From positions 167,447,963-167,511,962 of the forward strand of contig OZ038378.1 of the NCBI GenBank assembly GCA_964036045.1: a stretch of DNA of 64,000 bases, written 5' to 3'. This DNA comes from Eutreptiella sp. 'Long Island Sound 2002'. Lineage: Eukaryota > Euglenozoa > Euglenophyceae > Eutreptiales > Eutreptiaceae. The notes under the pieces are model-generated. The model was not told where the DNA came from and searched no databases. It was given only the letters and a program-made list of their open reading frames with translations. A program made the translations under genes and the position numbers. This document shows positions 1 through 9,245 of the stretch, piece by piece. Positions within the stretch are counted from its first letter, which is position 1, and each line of letters begins with the position of its first letter.

Positions 1-935
1 GAAGGTGCGCGTGATCAAGCTAGTTTTGATTTTGTCCCCTCTTCTGGGGCCCCTAAGAACACAAGGGTTAAGTAGCAATTCTGCCCTCTTGTGGGCCCCC
101 GAGAAGGGCATGTGGGGCTTGCAAGTGGAGGGGGGGGGTCAATAGAGCCCCCCAAATCTGGGGGGGGGGTTGGAAAAGGGCTCAGTTGACAGGCACCGTT
201 CTTGCATAGAGAAGAGGCACCACTTGGTCTCTTGTTCACGTCTCCCCGCTATGGGGAACCCCAAGAAGGTTGGGGTGATATAGCCACTTTTGATTTTGGC
301 CCTCTTCCGGGGCCCTTCTGATTTAGTCCCCTTTTGTTTGGGGACCGCCGAGAATGCACGGGTGAGGTAGCCCCTTCTGATTTTGCTCCTCGCGCTTGGT
401 GTTGGGGACCCCCGAGAATGTGGGGGTGACGTAGCATTTCCGCCCTCTTTTGGGCCCCCGAGAAGGCATGGGTGAAGTACCACTTCTGATGTTGTCCCCC
501 ATTGTTTGGGGACCCCCGAGAATGCAGGGGTGACGTAGGAATCCCGCCCTGTTTTGGCCCCCGAGAAGGCAGGCGTGAGGTAGGCACTTCTGATTTTGTC
601 CCCCTTTGTTTGGGGATCCCAGAGAATGCGGGGGTGACCACGGAGGTGAGTGGTTTGGGCCTTGGAAGCCGTGGATACGTCCTGAAGGGGTGCCTTGGGT
701 TGCCCGTGGGCCCATGCCCGTGGAAAAGCGTGGTGCACCGTTTGCCATATGATAGTACCAAATCGCGCCGTGAGCTATGTGTAGGAACTCCAATAATGGA
801 CGCAAAGGCAAACTAATTTCCCCCTTTTTTTTGCTGCGCGGTGCTTTGATTTTGTCCCCTTTTCTAGGGACCCCTAAGAACACAGGGGTTGCGTAGCAAT
901 TCCGCCCACTTTTGCGCCCCCGAGAGGGTAGGGGT
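1..935 (+). repeat. Dimeric GAGAA-type minisatellite array, partly interrupted
   Basis: Degenerate tandem array of a unit of roughly 105 bp made of two related halves. One half reads like TTGTCCCCCTTTGTTTGGGG followed by ACCCCCGAGAATGC and AGGGGTGACGTAG. The other reads like TTTCCGCCCTCTTTTGGGC followed by CCCGAGAAGGCAGGGG and TGAGGTAGC. Each half carries a short inverted repeat (CCCC-loop-GGGG or GCCC-loop-GGGC) directly before CCGAGAA. Best-preserved units lie at about 330-660, and further units lie at 1-120 and 840-935. The same family recurs at 47290-47445 in this orientation and at 48915-49215 in the opposite one. Open frames across the array on both strands are products of the repeat and are not genes. 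Confidence 0.85.
125..215 (+). repeat. Solo arm of the G-run/AGGCACC foldback family
   Basis: A G run, then TCAATAGAGCCCCCCAAATC, a second G run, GGAAAAGGGCTCAGTTGACA and GGCACC. This matches the left arm of the foldback element at 18288-18715 almost base for base, and it interrupts the minisatellite array. It is therefore a dispersed arm of that family. Confidence 0.7.
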
Positions 936-1029
936 TATGTAGCCACAGAGAGCCGCATTCTGAAAAAGGGCATGGTTCAGCCTAGTTGGGGCGCCACTGG
1001 CAAGGTGCCTGTAAAACACAAATACTACC

Positions 1030-1477
1030 CATATACCAGGGCTGTAAGCTCACCGACTTTGTGGGTGAGTTCGGTGAGTTCTCATTTTGCCCGTTTTTCA
1101 GTCGGTGAGTGGTGGTGACCTGGTTGTTAACAAGCCCATAGTGGGAAGAGTGTCCCCAAGTCTGGTGACGACCCGAGTGCAACTCCTGTCGATTTGTGAC
1201 GTGTGCCGCCGTTTTTCATTTATGCACACCGCTTTCCCCCATTTTTCGCTGTGTTTGACTTGTGAGAACTACGTTTTGCAGGTTGTGGCAAGTTGGAGAG
1301 GAATGAGAATGTTGTGAAACACCATTTTCCCTCATTTTTCACCATTTTTCACCATTTTCCACCATTTTTCACCGTTTTTCACTGTTTTTCACTGTTTTCC
1401 CCGTTTCCCCCATTTTTCACGGCCCCTGCGGTGAGTTGGTGAGTGCGGTTGCGGTGAGCTTACACGCCTGATATATG
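1030..1477. mobile_element. Foldback/MITE-like element with about 26-bp inverted ends
   Basis: The left end (1030-1055, including TGTAAGCTCACCG) is the near-perfect reverse complement of the right end (1452-1477, including CGGTGAGCTTACA), with about three mismatches in 26. The interior has no coding potential and ends in a tandem array. This fits a non-autonomous DNA element. A target-site duplication was not identified, so a chance foldback structure remains possible. Confidence 0.5.
1322..1430 (+). repeat. Tandem array of about 11 bp, CACCATTTTTC type
   Basis: Roughly ten degenerate copies of CACCATTTTTC or CACTGTTTTTC in a pyrimidine-rich stretch inside the foldback element. Confidence 0.8.
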
Positions 1478-2400
1478 CTAAAATATCAATGGAGACCTTG
1501 AAAAGTATCCTATTTGCACCTTCCAAATTCAAAGCAGTGGGATAGACTCCAAGAAATCTCAGTTTTTTGGGCATGAAAAAATTTTCGCACATTTTTTTTG
1601 TACCCCCCCCTCCCCCCCTCCTGGGGTACCCCCCGAAAAAAAAAGCCACGGTGGTACCAGGAATTTTTTTCCTGCCGCCCCCCTGACGTGCATCTGGCGC
1701 AGATTGCAGCCTCGGTTGCAAGTTCATTGCAGACTTTGGTAGGTTGATTTTCTCGAGATTTTAGGGACGGATTTTGCTGTAAACTTCAGGGTGGTTGGTT
1801 TGGAATCCAAATAAACGATCCTAGCATTTTAAGCAAAACTTATCACAGAAATTTGGAGTAAATTGGCCTGCAAATGAGAGGCACACTAGTGACCACACAT
1901 ATGGATGCCACCCACTTCGCCACACACACACACACCGTCGTATGAGGAGTTGCCAGCACACGTGCCCTAGGAACACGGCGAATGATCGTTCCCTGAATGA
2001 CACACACATCACATCAACATTGAGCAATTGCCAGTCAGGTGTGAAAGATCGTCTGCACTACTGCGTGAAGGAATGACACATGTTATGCCAGCATCATGCA
2101 TGGACTTCTGGTTTGCTCAGTTATTGAGTGCACCTATGCTGTACATAAATGGACCTTCAGCATCCGGGGGTTCTCCTGCGTACACTCAATGGCACCTTGA
2201 GCATCAGGAACAAAAAAAAAATTGGCCTACAAACGAGAGGCACCGCAAGCCATCAATCGCACATCCTCAGGTGCAATGGACTTAGCTGCACCAAACAACA
2301 GCCATGCCACCTGCATGTCACACAGGTGGGAAGCAATGTGACCAAGAGGGGGTTTGTTGCTTCAACCAACAGCTTCTACCCTGGATTTGTCTTGTTTTGA
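1478..2400. other. Intergenic, no gene seen
   Basis: Contains short C, G and A runs near 1606-1645 and a short CA repeat near 1922-1938. No frame shows a recognisable domain. It forms the upstream region of the NIF3 gene. Confidence 0.5.
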
Positions 2401-2424
2401 CTTTCTCAGTGTCTATTTTTTTTT
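2401..2424 (+). promoter_or_regulatory. Start-proximal motif shared with the beta-helix gene
   Basis: CTTTCTCAGTGTCTA followed by nine T, ending 18 bases before the NIF3 start codon. The same 24 bases with one difference (C to G at position 7) lie nine bases before the chosen start of the beta-helix gene (55625-55648). Both copies sit in the same place relative to an unrelated intronless gene, which suggests a core-promoter or 5'-UTR signal such as a pyrimidine-rich initiator. Function is inferred. Confidence 0.55.
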
Positions 2425-2442
2425 CTTTCGTGTTTTGCCTTC

Positions 2443-3501
2443 ATGAGTGTCAAGGCATTCCTCGCTGCAATGGGGCGAATTGCTCCGTTGCATTTGGCTG
2501 AGAAATGGGACAACGTCGGACTTTTGGTGGAGCCTACGACGCCACGGCCCCTGAAACGGATATTTCTGACGAATGATCTCACGGAGCCGGTGATGCAAGA
2601 GGCCATCGATTGGAAAGCTGACTGTGTCATCGCATACCATCCCCCAATCTTTGTCCCCTTGAAAAGGCTGACGCAAAAGGACACCAAACAACGCATCGTC
2701 ATCCAGGCCATTGAGCATGGGATCGCCATTTACTCCCCCCACACCGCAGCAGACACTGCGTCTATGGGTGTAAACGAGTGGCTCATCGAGGGTTTGGGCG
2801 TTGGGACAACGGAGTTCAAGCCCATCGTTGTCAAGTGTGCAATGCCCAACCACAAACTGGTGGTGACCGGCTTACCAGCCGATGCCCCGGTTTTGGAAAA
2901 GATGCTTAGTGATGCCGGGGCTACGATCGATAGCTGCTACACCCAACAGCCGTGGGGTGTGCCAAAGGATAGTGCCACATCCAAAGTGCGCTTTGAAGCA
3001 GTGGTCACAGACCAACAAAAGACCGAGATTCTCGGGGCGATCGGCCCGTTGCGGGCCACTGTCGATCTCTATCCGCTCGCAGCGGAGCCCTTGGCCGTGG
3101 GATGTGGCCGTGTGGCCGCGTTTCAGACTCCCATACGATTGTCGGAGGTCGTGCAGCGGATCAAAGCTCATTTGGGGCTTGCCTTCGTCCGTGTGGCGCA
3201 CGCAGAGGGGCGCCCAGGGCAGACAGTGGAGGAAGACCCTCAAATTCGATCTGTGGGGGTGTGCGCAGGCTCCGGGGCTGATTGGTTAAAGACGTGTGAT
3301 GCAGACCTTGTGTGGACGGGGGAGCTGAGCCATCACGACGTGTTGGCCTGCGTGGCCAGTGGCAAGTGCGTGGTCTTGTGCGACCACAGCAATACTGAGA
3401 GGGGTTGGCTGAGGGATCTGGCACAGCGGCTAAAGACGGAGTTGGCTGACATTGAGACAAAGTGCTCGTCGGTGGATGCGGACCCTCTGAAGGTGGTGTA
3501 A
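2443..3501 (+). CDS. NIF3L1: NIF3/DUF34 family protein (NIF3L1-like)
   Basis: A 352-aa intronless ORF, close to the length of animal NIF3L1. Family motifs are all present: EKWDNVGLLVE (20-30), FLTNDLTEPVMQEAI (41-55), YHPPIF (65-70), SPHTAAD (98-104), GVNEWL (109-114), GCGRVAAF (220-227), GVCAGSGADWL (272-282), TGELSHHD (292-299) and CDHSNTERG (313-321). The His, Asp and Glu residues of these motifs form the dinuclear metal site in known NIF3 structures. NIF3 proteins are widespread soluble metal-binding proteins; some bacterial members are called GTP cyclohydrolase 1 type 2-like, but the cellular substrate is unsettled. Human NIF3L1 is cytosolic or mitochondrial. The start ATG gives an N-terminus aligning with the family and follows the shared T-rich motif. 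The stop is TAA. Orthology is inferred from motif similarity. Confidence 0.96.
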   Translation: MSVKAFLAAMGRIAPLHLAEKWDNVGLLVEPTTPRPLKRIFLTNDLTEPVMQEAIDWKADCVIAYHPPIFVPLKRLTQKDTKQRIVIQAIEHGIAIYSPHTAADTASMGVNEWLIEGLGVGTTEFKPIVVKCAMPNHKLVVTGLPADAPVLEKMLSDAGATIDSCYTQQPWGVPKDSATSKVRFEAVVTDQQKTEILGAIGPLRATVDLYPLAAEPLAVGCGRVAAFQTPIRLSEVVQRIKAHLGLAFVRVAHAEGRPGQTVEEDPQIRSVGVCAGSGADWLKTCDADLVWTGELSHHDVLACVASGKCVVLCDHSNTERGWLRDLAQRLKTELADIETKCSSVDADPLKVV

Positions 3502-4349
3502 TTGAACAATGGTTTTGGCATATCGGACTTCCACGTGATATGCCTGGGGCACATCATTTCTAGAGTGCAAAGATGTGCATAATCCGGGCTCCCCCCCAAC
3601 GTTTTCTTCTTCATCCCTCATTCCCCCTGCTGCCGGCACGGGGAAACTCGGAAATTCAGAGGGGCACATTGAGGGCAAATGGGTTCCTTGACCGATGGAT
3701 CCGCCGCTGCATCGATTTCAACAACTTGACAATGGCACTTGATTGTCGGCATTGCGGTTGCCCTCGTGCCCAGAGGCATATATTGGCGTTGCTGACGCAG
3801 ACCTTCGTAAGGTCACGTCGCACATAGCACTTCATACAAACTGCAAACCTCCGTTCCCATCCAATCTCTTGCACCCAAACCCTTGAGTTGAAACGACATA
3901 GACATGAGGGCAGCTTTGCTCAATGACAATTCCCACACATGTGCTGTGCTGTCATTTTTCTAGCCACCAACGGATAGCTCGGCCCCGGCAGTTTGTAGAC
4001 CTCACCCCACTCTGATTTTTCGTTCACCCCTTGTGGTGCTTACGAGGGAAGATAAAGAGCTGGCCAAAGGCTGGAGATTGCTTTCGTGTCACACACGTGC
4101 AGCATTTTCGTTGTTTGCGCTCTGGGGAGCCCAATGCGGGAGGCCCATGTCAGCCATTTGAGTTATCCCCACTATGGGCTGCCCCTCACTTTTGCAATGG
4201 GTCAAGGGCGTAACTGTCGGAGTACGCCTGCACCTGCGCCTGCCCTCCTCCCCCAGGCGGCAATTTGGGGAGGGGAAAGAACGCACCCCCCCCCCCCCCC
4301 GCCCAACATCTACACATATTTTAAAAGGGTTCAATGATCCATGCAAAGT
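3502..4349. other. Intergenic, nothing recognised
   Basis: 3'-flank of the NIF3 gene. It holds a C15 run at 4286-4300 and short ORFs without domain similarity. No clear AATAAA signal was seen just after the NIF3 stop. Confidence 0.5.
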
Positions 4350-5275
4350 GGCGATCATTGTGAGGCATATCTCTCTGGGACATTCAGTTTATGCCAACAC
4401 GGAGCAAATTCACATTTTCCCCGGTTTTTCTCAACTTTTAGTCCAATGCACCAAAATGTCGTTACCTTGGGGGGGGGGTATGTGTATGCTTTTCGAAATC
4501 TGTGAGAAAAGGCCATTTCAGAAATGTATGGGTTGGGGGGGGGTAGGTGGTCACAGTTTTGCGCATAGAGCTGTACAAGGGAGGACACACAGGGCACAGG
4601 CAATGGTCCAGGGATCACTCATTATTCCGAATCCGACTCATTGTCATCGTTGCCCCTTTCTGCAGGGGCCGGGGCTCCATTGGGGCACACATCCCCGTGC
4701 TTGTGACTGGGAACATATTTCTTCAGTTTTTCCCAATCCTGCAGCCTGCGTGGCTTCACTGGTACCCACCCTGTGTTCAGGGGCATGGCCCACAGGCCGT
4801 CAGTTGTGAGGTCCACATTTCGCTGGTGCTCCTCGTGGTCACATGCAGGTTGCTGCGAACCACCTGTACGAGGCTTTTTTGCGGGGCTAGGGGTCTTCAT
4901 GCGACTAACCTGCACCCAGGTAGCACCCCCAGAGCGTGCTCTTTTGCGAGTCAAAGGTTGTTGCGGTGCATCCGGGTATGCAACAGCACGTGCCGTGAAT
5001 TTGTATGCGGACATGGTGGCTGTCTGTTGACAAAAACAGCCAGCAAGCAACACAGGCACTGTCCAAAAAAGACAAAAATCTCAAACATACTGTCAGTACA
5101 ACATGCAGACCCGGGTGTTCCAAATAGCCCTTTTCAAGGGCTTTCCGAATATACCCCACATACCCCCCCCTTTGGGACACTCAGCGGGCACAAACGAGGC
5201 AACAATCACGGCGATCCCTGAAAACGATCCGTGTTGGCATATTCCTGAACGTCCCAGAGAGATATATGTTGTGAC
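4350..5275. mobile_element. Small element with about 175-bp diverged inverted repeats around one ORF
   Basis: The left arm (about 4350-4535) matches the reverse complement of the right arm (about 5100-5275) in order. Outermost blocks are ATATCTCTCTGGGACRTTCAG and ATGCCAACACGGA. Further in, both arms have a G run followed by GTATGTG and then a TTCGRAA...GAAAAGG block. Identity is only about two thirds, so the arms are old. Between them lies a single minus-strand ORF (4622-5014). This is the layout of a small DNA transposon or cassette. Exact ends and a target-site duplication could not be fixed. Confidence 0.5.
4622..5014 (-). CDS. Hypothetical 130-aa basic/acidic protein inside the inverted-repeat element
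   Basis: The start ATG at 5014 sits in a strong Kozak context (GCCACCATG); an in-frame codon 15 residues upstream is not ATG. The protein has basic, nuclear-localisation-like clusters (LTRKRAR near residue 20 and AKKPRTGG near 47), a central Trp/Pro stretch containing DGLWAMPLNTGWVP, and an acidic tail ending DDNESDSE. It resembles no family I recognise and is not a transposase. The stop is TAA. Its position between the inverted-repeat arms suggests it belongs to the element, perhaps as a small DNA- or chromatin-binding protein. It could also be a captured host exon or a chance ORF. Confidence 0.45.
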   Translation of the reverse strand: MSAYKFTARAVAYPDAPQQPLTRKRARSGGATWVQVSRMKTPSPAKKPRTGGSQQPACDHEEHQRNVDLTTDGLWAMPLNTGWVPVKPRRLQDWEKLKKYVPSHKHGDVCPNGAPAPAERGNDDNESDSE

Positions 5276-5387
5276 CCAGAGGAGGTAATGACAAGAGAAT
5301 GACGCAAGCCTCCAACAGGTACATGACACAAGCGAGCATATTATGACAGAAAGCCGAAAGGCGTGGCACCGAGAGCATGCATATGCA

Positions 5388-5555
5388 ATGAGTAGATTAC
5401 ACAGCTAGTGAACAGAGTAGGTCCACCTGGTGACACCGGAACTCGTGTGTATGCGGCATGTGGGATTGTAAGCCCTACTTCTTGATCCGGGCTGTTTTCT
5501 AAGAGCTCACTGTAAACTTGATGGACAGTTTGAGTTGTGGAAAAAAGAGATATCC
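5388..5555 (+). repeat. Dispersed repeat, copy 1 (pair with 22193-22372)
   Basis: Aligns over about 170 bp with 22193-22372. Shared blocks include AGTGAACAG.GTAGGTCC, GCCCTACT.CTTGATC and GAGCTCACTGT.AACTTGATGGA. Copies are roughly three-quarters identical. No coding frame is conserved. Confidence 0.65.
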
Positions 5556-7842
5556 GTATGAGATTTTCGTCTGGACATCTCAAAAGGTTGCAATGCAACC
5601 CCTCAAATGATCGCAGTGCCAACTACAAGGAAACCCATGCAGTGGAGTTCACGTTCTATGGCCACAGTAATGATGCAACCGCCTTTCCCCAGTGTTGCTG
5701 GACTTTCTTGTCTCAACGCCTGCAAAAACAAAAGTTGCGCTGTGTGCGCTCTGCATACAAAGGCCCCACATATCCACTCAACTCCGTGCAATGAGGCAAC
5801 AGCTTGTTGCCAAGAATGGCGTTTTTCCATTTGCATGATCATGGCAGTGCGCATTTAAATGCTTCTTGTTTGAGTCGCCATATGAGTCTCTGGAGGGGGA
5901 TGTGAGGAGGTTGGAGGCATTGTGTTTTCAGTGCCTGTTGTGTTATACAGCTGCACGTCCTCTGACGCACTAGTGACAGCAAGCGGGCTTGGTAGAGCCA
6001 ATTTCTCGAATTTTGCATAACATTGAGTGCTGAAACTTTGTAAATTCTTCATTGAACACCAAATCTATCAGTCTATATAACTGGTATGCGAAGCGATGCT
6101 GTTTTATTATTGGCCTAAAAGAAGGAGGATTTTCAAATTCTACTGCCTTTGCATTCATACCCAGGTGCCATTAGCAAATTGAAGGCCGCAAGTTTGGGAA
6201 TGTCATTGCCAAATCATCATTGAGTGATACTCATAGGGTCTCTTGGTCCCGTGCTGGTAGGTTTGGCTGTTGTAGGCGGACAAATTCCTCTGGTGCCATT
6301 GGTGCCATGAGGTCCGTGAGCAGGCTTCTGCGGTCGGGGACATGGTTGGGTGCAATGGAGGTGGGCTGAAAGCAGGGATTGTTATTGCTGGCTGTTGTTG
6401 TGGGCGGTGTTTGTGCGGTTGGAGGGTAGACTCTTGTTTGTATCAGGAGCTGTGGTTCATTGCTGGTGGTTGTTGGGATGTAAGGCTGCATGTCCACTTT
6501 GGTGGCGGTTGGTATGTTTGGAAGTGGGTGCTCGGGCACCTGGGCTGCTGCCGGTGCTGTATCTGCAACCAGCGTGATGGTGTGATGGTGGTGTTTGCAG
6601 CTGGCGGTCTCTCTTTGGCTGTGGACTGTGTGTCATGGTATTGTACAGCCTCTTGTACCGCGTCCTTGAAATGTCAAGGGAACAGGCTCTAAGGCTACTC
6701 TCCAGTTTTATGTGTAATCTGAAAACCCGGTTGCTGCTACGAATTTTCAAGGACTGGTGCGGATTTTCGCTCACACACCTCAGGCTATTAGCTAAAACAA
6801 CGCCCGTCTCCATCACCACCGACTGCCAACAAGGCGACACCACCTGCTGTGGACCAGCCACTTCTTTGTACTTAGGGAACCCATGGGGGACCAGACATGG
6901 TCTGAATCCCGTATGCAGACCCGGCACTGCCAAATCCTGTATTTACCCTCAAACTAGCCTCCGAGCAATGGCACTTTCGGATCCGCCTATTTGATGAAAA
7001 AAAAGGCTGTTAGCTAAAACAAGTGAAACAACAAATGATGCTACCGGTTACCGTGTTGCCTTTTCAGTAACCGATTTGAAATTTCAAAACAGCTGAGATA
7101 TTTTAGCACATGGGCGCATGGGCTTGTAACAGGTCGATATCTGCTGATGTGGTTGTGCGCGCCTGTCGTGGGTTGCAGCCTTGTTGTGCAAGCGTATGGG
7201 CCTTTGTTGACGATGTGCAGGCCTGCCTCCTTTGGAATCCCCAGTCCCCCTAGGACCAAACGACGACCCAACACAATAAAAAGGATTCCGCCCCAAATAA
7301 CAATTTAACAAGCCGTTTGATTTTTGCAATACACACAATGGTATACCAATCCTTGCGGGTGCAGCCCTGCCGTTTATTGCCTAGACTTGAGCAGAGATCT
7401 GTCTCATTGCTGTTGGTTTTTTGTTTTGGTGACAGTATCGTGCTGACATTTACAGTAGGCCAGAACAGGAAACATTGAGCTCCCAAGGGGAATGCATGGC
7501 TGCACAAAAGGGACAAGCAGGGTCAGGGTGCACACCAGATTTGCCACTAGTGTCCGCTTTATTTTGGCGCGGGGAGGTTCCATCCCAAAAAATCTTATGT
7601 GTGTGTGGGGCGTTTGGCATGAGATGGGAAGCTGTTGAAGCCTTGAAATGTCCATACAGCAGGGAGCATGTGGCATGGGATGCGAATGACTGAGTGCACA
7701 ATGCCCTACCACTGTTGCCATCTTTGTTTTCTGTTGGCTGAGATGGCTGCCCCAAGCCCCAACCAACATGCCTTTGCCATGGAAGCCCACTGCAGGCTTG
7801 TCTCCTTATGCTCCATATAGTACCCCCCCCCCCCTTGAAGGA
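5556..7842. other. Intergenic; only weak ORFs
   Basis: The longest distinctive frame is on the minus strand at 6231-6539 (102 aa). It is rich in Pro, Thr and Asn with no recognised domain. Nothing here reaches the level of a gene call. A C13 run lies near 7827. Confidence 0.45.
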
Positions 7843-8165
7843 GGCAGAGGAAAGGACAAAAGGGAAAGAATCATTGTGGTTGTTAGAAGCCCCTGTCAGG
7901 AAAATGATCCTGCAGATGCACACACCAGCACGCACAAGTTGGTGCTGGAGTCTGCAAACCCAGCATGGACTTGGAGTGTGCATCTGGATGCACCTGGTCA
8001 ACGGCACGGGCAACAGCCCGTCTCCGGGACGGCCGACCCTGGAGTAGTCAAACAGGACAAGTCATCCAGGAGCTCTGTTGACACAACCAAAACACGTTTG
8101 GACCCACAGAGGGTCAGAATGAGCAATGGTGAGAGGCCAATAGGCGGTGCCAACGGCAAACAAAC
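7843..8165 (+). repeat. Dispersed 320-bp repeat, copy 1 (pair with 31486-31803)
   Basis: Starts GGAAAGGACAAAAGGGAAAG and ends GAGAGGCCAATAGGCG plus a few bases. It is more than 90 percent identical to 31486-31803 in the same orientation. Both copies are followed within about 15-25 bases by a C run (here C17 at 8180-8196). The match ends sharply on both sides, so this is a mobile or copied unit. One frame on each strand stays open in both copies, but the differences are mostly amino-acid changing, which argues against a conserved protein. Confidence 0.8.
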
Positions 8166-9061
8166 CAGCACCATGGCCTCCCCCCCCCCCCCCCCCAAGC
8201 AAGCAACGCTTGTGCCTAAGCAACACTAGGCGTTGGTTCTGTCAATTTTTGCATTGTGGATTTTGGCAATGCGGTATGTAAATGGCCCAATTGTGTGCCA
8301 TGTGTGCTGTCCCGTACTTTGGATTTGAGGTGCTTTTCATACTTTGTATACAACAAGTCCATTTAGTAATGGTGGCATTTGGAGCATGTTTTCCCCTTGG
8401 TTTTCAGAATAGTACACCATGTGTTGGATGAAGTCCAGTTGGCCGTTGTACTACCTACAGTCCACTGGTGAGGGGAGCCACGGTATTGTCATTAAATATG
8501 TGGATGAACATGGAGTGCGCCCTACCGCGAAAACACCCAGAAATCTGCCCCGTGGAGATCTGCCGATGGTTGAAAAAGAAACATTGCATCCTGCCTGAGC
8601 CAAAACGCCTGGGCAATTTGAGGATTGTATCCGCGTGTACCATGCATAATGCAGCACGTAAGCAACACCCTTTTCTAAGCAACACTAGGCATTGGTTCTG
8701 TCAATTTCTATCCATTTACTGTTGCTTGGATGAAGGGGGGGGGGAAGGCCGGAATGCCAGTGATGCATAGTTTGCAAAAACAAGGTACATGACAATTTGC
8801 GAGTGCGACCTAATATTGCTTCATGCGATGTAGTGGCCCAACCATTTGCAGGGCACAGCTAAGGGGGCGCTTTGAGTGTAGTGCGCAAGCAGTGCAACTA
8901 TTAGGCCTGTAGGTCACACCAAGTACCCGTACTTTAGATGATGTGGGGGAGGGAATATGACGTTTGCACTTTCCCTTTGCAATTTTACAAAGCATGTTGT
9001 GCTTTCATCCCTTCCTTAACCAACCCCTTTTTTCTTTGTCTCACAAATGTTAAGATGTTCT
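8166..9061. other. Intergenic with a 34-bp direct repeat
   Basis: CTAAGCAACACTAGGCRTTG plus GTTCTGTCAATTT occurs at about 8217-8250 and again at 8675-8708. Otherwise there are only weak ORFs. Confidence 0.5.
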
Positions 9062-9245
9062 TCAACACTATAAGATGTCCCAAGTGTTTGGTTTGGTGGT
9101 GAAGGCCATCAAAAAGTTGATTGTTCAAGGCACAATGTGAACAATAATGATGATCAACACTATAAGATGTCCCAAGTGTTTGGTTTGGTGGTGAAGGCCA
9201 TCAAAAAGTTGATTGTTCAAGGCACAATGTGAACAATAATGATGA
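9062..9245 (+). repeat. Perfect tandem duplication of 92 bp
   Basis: Positions 9062-9153 and 9154-9245 are identical base for base. The unit begins TCAACACTATAAGATGTCCC and ends AACAATAATGATGA. Complete identity indicates a very recent duplication or an assembly artefact. Confidence 0.95.

Noticed and set aside
7843-8165. Conserved protein from the open frame shared by both copies of the 320-bp repeat
   Set aside because: Most differences between copies change amino acids, and the opposite strand is equally open.
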